Positions 54,444-64,000 of a stretch of 64,000 nucleotides of DNA are shown here, one piece after another. This stretch comes from Enterococcus sp. 5H (GTDB taxonomy: Bacteria > Bacillota > Bacilli > Lactobacillales > Enterococcaceae): NCBI RefSeq assembly GCF_028128615.1, contig NZ_AMDP01000002.1, positions 496,001-560,000 on the forward strand, in the 5' to 3' direction. Position 1 is the first letter of the stretch; every line of letters starts with the position of its first letter. Made by a program: the position numbers and the translations under genes. Below the pieces are notes generated by a model. It worked only from the letters and a program-made list of their open reading frames with translations. It had not been told where the DNA came from and ran no database searches.

Positions 54444-55343
54444 TTATTTATTGGTAATAGTGCCTGAAACGTCTCGATCGACTTTCATTTCAGTAATTGG
54501 CAAGTAGCCTAATTCTTTTACGACACCATTTTGAACATCATCTTCAAGCATGTAATCAAGAAATGCTTTTACATCTGCATCTGGTTCTCCTTTAGTATAC
54601 ATATGTTCGTAAGACCAGATTTTCCAAGAATTATCTGCTACATTTTCTTCAGTCGGTTTCACGTCATCAACACTTAAAGCAGTCGTTGAATCATCCATGT
54701 ATGAAAAAGCAAGATAACTAATTGCTCCAGGTGTTTGTGAAACAATCTGACGGACGGTTCCTGATGAGTCCTGTTCCTGTGATTGAACAGCAGTTGCTCC
54801 ATCCAGACCCCATTTTTCAAACGTCGCTCTTGTTCCACTTCCACTTGGTCGGTTGATTACAGCGATTTCCTGATCTTTACCGCCTAAATCTTTCCAATTT
54901 GTTGTTTTACCCGTGAAAATATCTATTAATTCCTGTTTACTTATATTTTTAACACCAACGTCTTTATTTACAACAGGACCCATGCCGACAACTGCTACAC
55001 GATGGTCAACAAGTTTTGAAGCATCAATTCCTGATTTTTCTTCAGCAAATACATCTGAGTTCCCGATTGTTACCGCCCCATCAGCGACTTGAGAAAGTCC
55101 TGTTCCACTACCGCCGCCTTGGACTGAGATAGTATAGTTGGTATGCTCTGCCACAAATTGATCTTTTGCAGCGTCTACTAATGGTTGTAAAGCAGTTGAA
55201 CCTACTGCTACGATTTTAACTGGTTGAGTTGAAATACTCTCTTTTGATGTACTACTTGAATCAGTTGCTGCTCCTTGATTACCGCATCCTGCCATAACAA
55301 GTCCTAGACTTAAAATAATTCCTGTAAACAAACGTTTCTTCAT
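54444..55343 (-). CDS. pstS: Phosphate-binding lipoprotein PstS
   Basis: A 299-residue periplasmic-binding-type lipoprotein of the phosphate ABC transporter. The signal peptide ends in MAGC (Cys20). VGSTALQPLVDAA, GGGSGTGL, the phosphate-contacting NRPSGSGTR and SGTVRQIVSQTPGAIGY-type block (here GAISYLAF) are typical of PstS. It is alone here: no pstC, pstA or pstB follows, so it must work with a transporter encoded elsewhere. A four-repeat Pho box lies upstream. Confidence 0.92.
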   Translation of the reverse strand: MKKRLFTGIILSLGLVMAGCGNQGAATDSSSTSKESISTQPVKIVAVGSTALQPLVDAAKDQFVAEHTNYTISVQGGGSGTGLSQVADGAVTIGNSDVFAEEKSGIDASKLVDHRVAVVGMGPVVNKDVGVKNISKQELIDIFTGKTTNWKDLGGKDQEIAVINRPSGSGTRATFEKWGLDGATAVQSQEQDSSGTVRQIVSQTPGAISYLAFSYMDDSTTALSVDDVKPTEENVADNSWKIWSYEHMYTKGEPDADVKAFLDYMLEDDVQNGVVKELGYLPITEMKVDRDVSGTITNK

Positions 55344-55413
55344 CCTTACACGTCCTTTTCAATTAGTTACAAGCTTAGTTTAACAATGCTGTGTTAATTA
55401 ATTTGCAGATTTA

Positions 55414-55451
55414 TGTAAATAAAAGGTAAAGGAATGTAAAGCTTTTGTTGA
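55414..55451 (-). promoter_or_regulatory. Pho box upstream of pstS
   Basis: On the minus strand four direct repeats, TCAACA, TTTACA, TTTACC and TTTACA, start every 10 or 11 bases (55446-55451, 55435-55440, 55425-55430, 55414-55419). This is the pattern of PhoP binding sites in Gram-positives (TTAACA-like repeats one helical turn apart). It lies 71 bases before the pstS start. Confidence 0.7.
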
Positions 55452-55531
55452 GATAAATGAAACTTAGACAAAATAAAAAATCCACGAAAGTTTATTACAC
55501 AATTCGCGAATTTCCTATAGGTTTGATTTTA

Positions 55532-56692
55532 TTATTTCATGTATTTGCCAATGCGCTCCATAGCCGCTTCCAGTGTTTTCATATCCGCGGCATAACTAAT
55601 GCGTACATATCCTTCTGCTTCTTGACCAAAAGCAATTCCTGGTATAATCGCAACAGCTTGCTTCTGAGCTAGATCAACACAAAATTTCATTGAATCTTGC
55701 TCAAAGTTCGCAGGTATTTTTGCAAAAATGTAAAAGGCACCGTTTGGTCTAGCGACCTCAAAGCCAAAAGATGTCATTTGTTCGTAAACAAAATCACGTC
55801 TTTTACGATATTCTTCTTTCATCACAGCGGCATCGTTAATTCCCTCTACTAATGCACGTACTGCTGCCTTTTGTGAGATCGTTGAAGCAGCTGTCACTAA
55901 ATATTGGTGAACCTTGATAATCTCAGAAACTAAATACTGCGGTCCGAAAATAAAGCCAATCCGCCAGCCTGTCATCGCATGTGATTTTGATAATCCATTG
56001 ATTAAAATTGTTTGTTCTGGAATAAATTCAGCAATTGAAACGTGCTCATCATCATAAGTTAGCTCACTGTAAATTTCATCACTAATTACAAAAATAGAAT
56101 AGTTTTTCAAAACATCCGCAATTGCTTTGACTTCTTCACGATTGTAAGTGACTCCTGTCGGGTTGCTCGGATAGTTTAATATAATTGCTTTGACTTGATC
56201 GCCATGTTCAGACATCGCATCTTCAATCATTTCTGGTGTTAAAACGAAATTATTTGGGCGTGTATCAATATAGACAGGTTCTGCTTGAGCTAAAGTAATA
56301 ATTGGTTCATAGCCTGGATAAATTGGCGCTGGCATCAATACTTTATCACCCGGTTCTAAAATTGCTAATAGGCTAGCTGAAATTGCCTCAGTCGCACCGA
56401 CAGTCACTAGAACTTCCGAATTTGACTCATAGCTAACTCCATATTTTTCTTTCAAAAAAAATGTTGCCGCTTCACGTACATCAGTCAAACCAGCCATACC
56501 AGAATAATGGGAAAAATTATCGTTGATGGCATCATGAGCAGCAGACTTTACATGTTCAGGTGTGTTAAAATCTGGTTCACCTAGTGTTAGTTTAATAATC
56601 CCTTCTATTCCTGAAACTTGTTCATCAAATTGACGAATTGTTGAAACAGCAATTTTATAAACTTGTTTATTAAATCTGTTCGATAAATCCAT
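55532..56692 (-). CDS. araT: Aromatic amino acid aminotransferase-like PLP enzyme
   Basis: A class I aminotransferase of 386 residues, very like lactococcal AraT: LTLGEPDF, HYSGMAGL, APIYPGYEP, NYPSNPTGV, SDEIYSEL, the Schiff-base Lys in LSKSHAMTGWRIG and PNGAFYIFA. It should transfer amino groups between aromatic or other amino acids and 2-oxoglutarate. The ATG at 56690-56692 follows GAGGAG. It diverges from a second aminotransferase gene. The alternative, a PatA-type enzyme, cannot be excluded. Confidence 0.87.
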   Translation of the reverse strand: MDLSNRFNKQVYKIAVSTIRQFDEQVSGIEGIIKLTLGEPDFNTPEHVKSAAHDAINDNFSHYSGMAGLTDVREAATFFLKEKYGVSYESNSEVLVTVGATEAISASLLAILEPGDKVLMPAPIYPGYEPIITLAQAEPVYIDTRPNNFVLTPEMIEDAMSEHGDQVKAIILNYPSNPTGVTYNREEVKAIADVLKNYSIFVISDEIYSELTYDDEHVSIAEFIPEQTILINGLSKSHAMTGWRIGFIFGPQYLVSEIIKVHQYLVTAASTISQKAAVRALVEGINDAAVMKEEYRKRRDFVYEQMTSFGFEVARPNGAFYIFAKIPANFEQDSMKFCVDLAQKQAVAIIPGIAFGQEAEGYVRISYAADMKTLEAAMERIGKYMK

Positions 56693-56874
56693 GAAACACA
56701 CTCCTCTAGTCAATTAATCACTTTTTCTTAATGGACTTATGATATCATAGTACGCCTTAAAATGAAATTTGTATTTCAAAAAATATATTTTTTCTCTTTA
56801 AATTCACAGATTACACTTGCTAAACTTGTTTCGCTTCTTTATAGTTAAAGGAAAATATAGGAGGTTAGCACTTA

Positions 56875-57927
56875 ATGAAAGGCATTCGAAAGATTTCACC
56901 TTATATTCCTGGCGAACAACCATCTGATCCTACTATGATTAAATTAAATACTAATGAAAATCCGTACCCGCCTTCTAAAAATGTTGAACGTGCGCTTAAA
57001 GCATTTGAAACCGATCAACTAAAGAGATATAGTTCTGTTGATAATGTTGCTTTAAAACAGGCTTTAGCAGCAAAACATAATCTTACACCAGAAAATTTTC
57101 TAATCGGCAATGGTTCCGATGAAGTTTTAGCTTTTTGCTTTTTAGCTTTTTTTAACAGTTCCGACCCTATTTTATTTCCTGATATTACGTATGGTTTTTA
57201 TAAAGTTTGGGCTGATTTATTTAAGATCCCTTTTAAAGAAATAGTTTTGGGTAAAGATTTTGACATTAATCTGAATGATTACTTACAGTCCAATGGCGGG
57301 ATTTTATTCGCTAATCCTAATGCGCCCACAGGTATTGTTAAGCCTTTAATTGAAATTAAACAGTTGTTGAAACAAAATCAAGATGTCATCGTGATTGTCG
57401 ACGAAGCTTATATTGATTTTGGTGGTGAATCAGCTGTCATGTTATTGGCTGAATTTCCTAATCTAATTATTATTCGAACATTTTCAAAATCTAGTTCTTT
57501 AGCAGGATTACGTGTGGGTTATGCAATAGGAAACCCTAAATATATCAGGATAGCGGAAAGTATTAAAGCCTCTTTTAATCCCTATTCTGTTGATTCAATA
57601 GCTGAGACATTGGCAATCGCTTCTGTTGACGATACAGAGTATTATGAAAGTGTTACACAAAAAATTTGCGCTACTAGAGATTGGTTCTCCGAGCAATTAA
57701 AAACATTGGGTTTCCAATTTTTACCATCTAAAACAAATTTTTTATTGGTTTCACATCCAAACTTGGCGATTGAAGAGCTATATAATTATTTAGTTTCACA
57801 TAACGTTTATGTTCGCTATTTCCCAACGGTCGAGCGATTAAAAAATTATTTACGTATTTCAATTGGGACCCAAGCAGAAATGGAAACAGTCGTTAATTTA
57901 TTTAAAGAGTTCACGGATTATATTTAA
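56875..57927 (+). CDS. hisC: HisC-like aminotransferase
   Basis: A 350-residue class I/II aminotransferase of the histidinol-phosphate type: ISPYIPGE, KLNTNENPYPP, NGSDEV, NPNAPTG, VDEAYIDF, the Schiff-base Lys in RTFSKSSSLAGLRVGY and LRISIGT. No other his gene is near, so a role in histidine synthesis is unproven. Orphan HisC proteins often act on aromatic amino acids. The pairing with araT points the same way. GGAGG precedes the ATG. Confidence 0.87.
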   Translation: MKGIRKISPYIPGEQPSDPTMIKLNTNENPYPPSKNVERALKAFETDQLKRYSSVDNVALKQALAAKHNLTPENFLIGNGSDEVLAFCFLAFFNSSDPILFPDITYGFYKVWADLFKIPFKEIVLGKDFDINLNDYLQSNGGILFANPNAPTGIVKPLIEIKQLLKQNQDVIVIVDEAYIDFGGESAVMLLAEFPNLIIIRTFSKSSSLAGLRVGYAIGNPKYIRIAESIKASFNPYSVDSIAETLAIASVDDTEYYESVTQKICATRDWFSEQLKTLGFQFLPSKTNFLLVSHPNLAIEELYNYLVSHNVYVRYFPTVERLKNYLRISIGTQAEMETVVNLFKEFTDYI

Positions 57928-57930
57928 ATT

Positions 57931-57976
57931 TAAAACAGGAACGAAAAGACTTTTACGTCTTTACATTCCTGTTTTA
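57931..57976. terminator. Bidirectional terminator between hisC and the lipoprotein gene
   Basis: AAAACAGGAA and AAGAC pair with GTCTT and TTCCTGTTTT around a short loop, between converging genes. Confidence 0.88.
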
Positions 57977-58546
57977 TTAATTTGACACATCTTTGATTGA
58001 ATCAAGTATTTCTTCTAAAAGTTCACCATTTGCATTCTTTTTACTTCTTGTCGTCCAAGCAATTTTTTGTGCAAAATGACCTGCGCTTGATTCAACGATA
58101 TCATAAACATAATACAAATTAATTCCTTCAGTTTTTGCTGTAATAAAATAGCGAGTTCCATTCCAACCATTTTGATTGATTACTTGTTCAGATTCATCTG
58201 TTACGTCTAGCCAGTCATGGAAATCAACAGCATTTTTAAAAGTATTAAAATCCTCATAATCCTCACTTGACTCACTTAAAATCACAGCATACATCGTTTT
58301 CCTGCCATTTTCCAAGCTTATATCAGCTTCTTCATTTAAAGCTGCAGGATCAATTTCCCGCCAACCTTCTGACAAAAAAACTGTAAAAGTGCCATTTTCA
58401 GTCTCCAGCGTTACTTCTTCATTCCCCATATTTTCTTGATTTAGCGTTTCTGCCAGCTCGTCCATTTTAACATTATTAAACGGAGTGCATCCTGTCATTA
58501 GTACACTTAACCCCAACACAACAATACTCTTCCCCAATACTTTCAT
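57977..58546 (-). CDS. Small predicted lipoprotein of unknown function
   Basis: 189 residues with a signal peptide ending in LMTGC (Cys20) and a mixed alpha/beta domain containing VFLSEGWREI and DWLDVTDES. I do not recognise a family; the GWREI start of the mature domain recalls small lipoproteins of lactic acid bacteria without known function. The ATG at 58544-58546 follows GGAGGA. It lies 24 bases after the LysR gene, so it may belong to the carbonic anhydrase-LysR transcript. Confidence 0.78.
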   Translation of the reverse strand: MKVLGKSIVVLGLSVLMTGCTPFNNVKMDELAETLNQENMGNEEVTLETENGTFTVFLSEGWREIDPAALNEEADISLENGRKTMYAVILSESSEDYEDFNTFKNAVDFHDWLDVTDESEQVINQNGWNGTRYFITAKTEGINLYYVYDIVESSAGHFAQKIAWTTRSKKNANGELLEEILDSIKDVSN

Positions 58547-58570
58547 TTGTTCCTCCATGTAAGTTATTCT

Positions 58571-59461
58571 CTAAAATAATTGCTTCAATTCTTTGATAAA
58601 ATATTGACCGATCGGACTGATTGCTTTGTTTTTATGATAAAGTACACAAATTTTATTCGTCGTACTTTCCGCTAGCGGAATTAATCGAATTTCTTTTTTA
58701 GTAAATCCGGTAACAACACCTGATCCAGACGCATAAGCATCTGTTTCAACTAATAGATTCATTAATGTCCCACGATCATTTGTATGAATCACGGTTTCTT
58801 GTTCTTGATTCTCGATCAGATCTTCTGAAAAATAAGCGAAATTACTACCTTCTTGTGTAAACCGAACTTGAGGATAACAGCATAATTGTTCCAGATGAAT
58901 CTCTTTTTGTTGAGCTAACGGATGATCTTTTCCAAGAAAAATATGCGTTTTAAAACTCCCAACCACATCATAAGTTAAATTAGCTTGCTCTAAGTATCGC
59001 TTAATCCCTGATTGATTCTGGGTATTCAAATATATGACGCCTAATTCACTATGAAAACTTTTTACATCTTCAATGACTTTTAATGTTGTTGTTTCAAACA
59101 CTCGGAAATTTTTATATTGATCTTTAAATTGCTGAATAACTTTGCCCATGACTTCACCAAGAAAATCATAGTGTTGAGAAGAAATTGAAAAGTGTTCACT
59201 AGTTGTTGTTTCCTGATAGCGATTTTCAATTATCTCCATTTGTGTCAAAATTTTTTCTGCATGCTCTAAAAAAGTTAATCCTTCATCTGTCAAAGACGCG
59301 CCCTTATTTGTCCGGGTAAAAAGCAAGACACCAATTTCTTCCTCTAGCTCACGAATGCCATTAGATAAACTTGGTTGAGTAATAAAAAGTTTTTTTGCTG
59401 CTTCCCGAAAACTACCGTTATTTGCTACAGCCACTACATATTTCATTTGTTGAATATTCAT
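58571..59461 (-). CDS. LysR family transcriptional regulator
   Basis: A 296-residue regulator with the classic N-terminal helix-turn-helix (residues about 1-60, MKYVVAVANNGSFREAAKKLF, TQPSLSNGIRELEEEIGVLLFTR in LysR style) and an effector-binding domain (residues about 90-295). It lies 15 bases downstream of the carbonic anhydrase gene and probably belongs to the same transcript. CpsY/MtaR-like family members control metabolism or surface traits; the effector is unknown. Confidence 0.9.
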   Translation of the reverse strand: MNIQQMKYVVAVANNGSFREAAKKLFITQPSLSNGIRELEEEIGVLLFTRTNKGASLTDEGLTFLEHAEKILTQMEIIENRYQETTTSEHFSISSQHYDFLGEVMGKVIQQFKDQYKNFRVFETTTLKVIEDVKSFHSELGVIYLNTQNQSGIKRYLEQANLTYDVVGSFKTHIFLGKDHPLAQQKEIHLEQLCCYPQVRFTQEGSNFAYFSEDLIENQEQETVIHTNDRGTLMNLLVETDAYASGSGVVTGFTKKEIRLIPLAESTTNKICVLYHKNKAISPIGQYFIKELKQLF

Positions 59462-59476
59462 AAGACCGCCTCCAGC

Positions 59477-60178
59477 TTATTCGGAAAAATAGATTTTACG
59501 CCCGTTCATTGCTTGTGTTGGACGATTATTAAAAGGTAACATACCTTCATGAATTCGTTCATAAAAAGCTTGATCCATTTCTTGAACCGTATCAAAAACA
59601 AACCAATGTACTGGCCCCTTCGTTGGTGGAGTCGTTAACGAACCTAAATAGTGAAAGTGAGATTTTTTTTCAGGTAAGAAAACACTAGGATCAAACCATT
59701 GCTGATGTGTCTCTGTTTTCCAAATAAATGCGCCTTGATTTTCTGAAAACTTATTCTCTTTTTGGGTAAATGTAAACAAACAGCCCACCACTAAGTTTTC
59801 CCCTGTATTATTCATATGAACTAAATGAAATTCTACAGGAGTATGCTCACCGTCAAATGTATGTTCACTTGGTGTGTGAAAATGAATATCCGTTAAATAG
59901 TATTTTTCTTCATCAAATATCACATAACTTTCCGTATTCGGCGGAACAAAGTGAAATGTATTTTTAAATTCTTTTTCAGTGAATTCTTCTGTTTTATAAC
60001 AAAAAGTGATTGCTCGACTTTCAGGTTCACTCATTGTTGCTTCCTTTGATAAATTTACAGGTGATTGATACGGATATTTTGCTCCTTGAGAAAACCAGTC
60101 ACACAATGTGTGCCAATGCTCAGGACCACGATCCCCAGTGTATCCCCATTCTACATCCATATTTCGAATATTTTTCAT
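59477..60178 (-). CDS. Alpha-class carbonic anhydrase, without signal peptide
   Basis: A 233-residue alpha-carbonic anhydrase that interconverts carbon dioxide and bicarbonate. WGYTGDRGPEHW, QSPVNL, the zinc ligands in HFHTPSEH (first two His) and FHLVHM (third His), and YLGSLTTPPTKGPVHWFVF are all present, so it should be active. Unlike most bacterial alpha enzymes it has no signal peptide and should be cytoplasmic. I used the ATG at 60176-60178; the TTG just before is less likely. It is the first gene of a carbonic anhydrase-LysR-lipoprotein unit. Confidence 0.9.
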   Translation of the reverse strand: MKNIRNMDVEWGYTGDRGPEHWHTLCDWFSQGAKYPYQSPVNLSKEATMSEPESRAITFCYKTEEFTEKEFKNTFHFVPPNTESYVIFDEEKYYLTDIHFHTPSEHTFDGEHTPVEFHLVHMNNTGENLVVGCLFTFTQKENKFSENQGAFIWKTETHQQWFDPSVFLPEKKSHFHYLGSLTTPPTKGPVHWFVFDTVQEMDQAFYERIHEGMLPFNNRPTQAMNGRKIYFSE

Positions 60179-60345
60179 CAAACCACACCTTCTAATTTTT
60201 TCATTTTAAATAAATGTATCCTATTTATAATTTTCAGTCAATTTTAAAAAACCGACTCTTAGCTAGTTAAAATTACAGTTATGAAATAATTAACTAATTT
60301 TTAAGAATAGATAAAGTATAGCATATTCTTTATTCGCTAGATAAA

Positions 60346-60386
60346 AAAAGCATAGTTTTTGATTATTCGTTCAAAAACTACACTTA
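60346..60386 (-). terminator. Terminator of the pyrimidine operon
   Basis: AGTTTTTGA/TCAAAAACT (60354-60379) with an 8-base loop, followed on the minus strand by ATGCTTTTTTT. It lies 24 bases past pyrE, showing that pyrE ends the operon. Confidence 0.85.
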
Positions 60387-60403
60387 CATCTAAACTATAC
60401 AAA

Positions 60404-61035
60404 TTATTTATTCAACCAATTTTCAGGATCCTTTTTCCAATTTTGCAATAAAGTAACATCTGATTCTTCGATGTAGTTAGACTCTAATGCTGCTTCTAAT
60501 AAAGTCGAATAGTTGGTTAAGGTCACTAACTCCCGATTTTTTTCAGCAAATCGAGCTTTTCCTTTTAGTAATTCATAAGTGAAAATTGCAGCTACACCCA
60601 GGACATCCGCCCCCTCACGTTCAGCCGCATCAGCAGCTTCCAGAACACTACCGCCAGTAGAAATTAAGTCTTCAATAATGACCATCTTTTGGCCTTTAAA
60701 AATTCGACCTTCGATTTGCTTCCCTTTTCCATGATCTTTTGCTTTACCACGAATATACACCATTGGTAAGTTTAATAAATCTGCTACCCACGCTGCATGT
60801 GGAATTCCTGCTGTGGCTGTACCTGCGATTACTTGAACGTCAGGGTAAGTTTCTTTAATTTTTTCAGCTAAACCTTTAGCAATATCCGCTCTGACAACAG
60901 GATAACTCATCGTAATCCGATTATCACAATATATTGGACTCTTTAGCCCACTTGCCCAAGTAAATGGTTCATTCGGACTTAAAAAAACGGCTTCGATTTG
61001 TAATAGATCCTTGGCAATATTTTTCGCTAATTCTG

Positions 61036-61039
<4 letters not shown>
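60404..61039 (-). CDS. pyrE: Orotate phosphoribosyltransferase
   Basis: Converts orotate and PRPP to OMP. 211 residues with [16 protein letters not shown], the [13 protein letters not shown] segment and the PRPP loop [12 protein letters not shown]. It overlaps pyrF by 4 bases and is the last gene of the operon. Confidence 0.96.
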
Positions 61040-63460
<2,421 letters not shown>

Positions 63461-63507
63461 TTACTTTCTCCTTTGCATCGTTTTGTAGAATAGTACAGAG
63501 TGACTTA

Positions 63508-64000
63508 TTAAATTGGTTCTGTAGAAAAAGCACGCGATTCTAATACTTTTAAAATAGCTTCAGCAGTATCTAATGAGGTAAACAGCGGCACTCCATGTTC
63601 TACTGCCTCACGTCTAATTAGAAATCCATCTTCATTTAAATCCGAACGATTTTTATCCATCGTATTTATTACTACCTGGGCCTCACCTTTACGAATTAAG
63701 TCTAAAACAGTGTCACCGCCTGTATGGTTAAGCTTATGAATCGTTTGAACAACTAAACCATGTTCTTTGAAAAACTTAGCCGTTCCGTCTGTAGCAATTA
63801 AACTGTAGCCGATGGCGTTGAACCGACTTGCTAATGCTAACGATTCTTCTTTGGTTTCATCCGCAATCGTGAACAAGACTGCTCCAAAGCTAGGTAAATG
63901 TAACCCAGAAGCTTCAAAAGCTTTATATAAGGCCTTTTCTAAGCTATAGTCTGAGCCCATAACTTCTCCAGTCGACTTCATTTCCGGACCTAGGTACGTG
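63508..64000 (-). CDS. carB: Carbamoyl-phosphate synthase large subunit, C-terminal end (runs off the right edge)
   Basis: The last about 164 residues of CarB, ending in a complete MGS-like allosteric domain ([63 protein letters not shown] in the family pattern) that binds UMP or ornithine-type effectors. The edge reads [13 protein letters not shown], which is the junction between the second synthase half and this domain. The rest of carB and probably carA, pyrB and pyrC lie beyond the window. The operon's PyrR attenuators are not visible here. Confidence 0.95.
   Translation of the reverse strand, partial: TYLGPEMKSTGEVMGSDYSLEKALYKAFEASGLHLPSFGAVLFTIADETKEESLALASRFNAIGYSLIATDGTAKFFKEHGLVVQTIHKLNHTGGDTVLDLIRKGEAQVVINTMDKNRSDLNEDGFLIRREAVEHGVPLFTSLDTAEAILKVLESRAFSTEPI

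Overview
This is a chromosomal window from a low-GC Gram-positive bacterium of the Lactobacillales, most probably Enterococcus or a close relative. The evidence is the AT-rich coding sequence with strong AGGAGG-type ribosome binding sites, a MapZ-type division protein, an MprF/hydrolase pair, a complete Firmicute set of housekeeping proteins, and an EF-Tu gene standing alone whose sequence ([12 protein letters not shown] instead of the usual enterococcal EKERGITISTSH) matches the second, streptococcal-like tuf copy known from several enterococci. I see no rRNA, tRNA, CRISPR array, insertion sequence or prophage gene. The window is cut at both ends inside a gene: an S41 C-terminal processing peptidase at the left and carB at the right.

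Layout. 1-5.5 kb: S41 peptidase, then the SGNH hydrolase/YpmS/MsrA/YozE run, degV, hemolysin III and a 66-residue membrane protein whose promoter carries two LexA-like boxes. 5.5-12.8 kb: apt-recJ, LapA-like protein, SDR, RNase Z and a CiaRH-like two-component system. 12.8-16.7 kb: a VTC-domain protein, a DUF4956 membrane protein and a beta-helical lipoprotein, followed by a glycine-rich membrane protein. 16.8-21.3 kb: alanine dehydrogenase, kynureninase and an MFS transporter, with a divergent Lrp/AsnC regulator, a catabolite-repression-like site and an 18-bp palindrome between them. 21.4-31.8 kb: obgE, a solitary gap, a T-box-controlled DAHP synthase, fur, cvfB, azlCD with a structured leader, mapZ, rpoD. 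31.8-41.7 kb: dnaG, a P-type ATPase, a lysozyme-like protein, alpha/beta hydrolase-mprF, PhzF-like protein. 41.8-51.8 kb: small P-loop kinase, tuf, khpA-rpsP, then an accessory block (GNAT, FMN reductase, tag, GntR-ABC exporter) separating rpsP from ylxM-ffh. 51.9-64 kb: a PhoPR-type two-component system, pstS with a four-repeat Pho box, two aminotransferases, a lipoprotein/LysR/alpha-carbonic anhydrase cluster and the pyrimidine operon carB-pyrK-pyrD-pyrF-pyrE.

Genes that work together. The MFS carrier, kynureninase and alanine dehydrogenase form a plausible route from imported kynurenine to anthranilate plus alanine, then to pyruvate, ammonia and NADH; the divergent Lrp/AsnC protein is the obvious local regulator. 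The VTC, DUF4956 and beta-helical lipoprotein genes are packed as one operon and look like a membrane/surface polymer system of unknown product. PhoPR faces pstS, whose upstream region has the direct repeats expected for PhoP. Most other genes are ordinary core functions. Many starts were moved downstream of the longest reading frame because a good ribosome binding site lies just before an internal ATG, GTG or TTG; these choices are given per gene.
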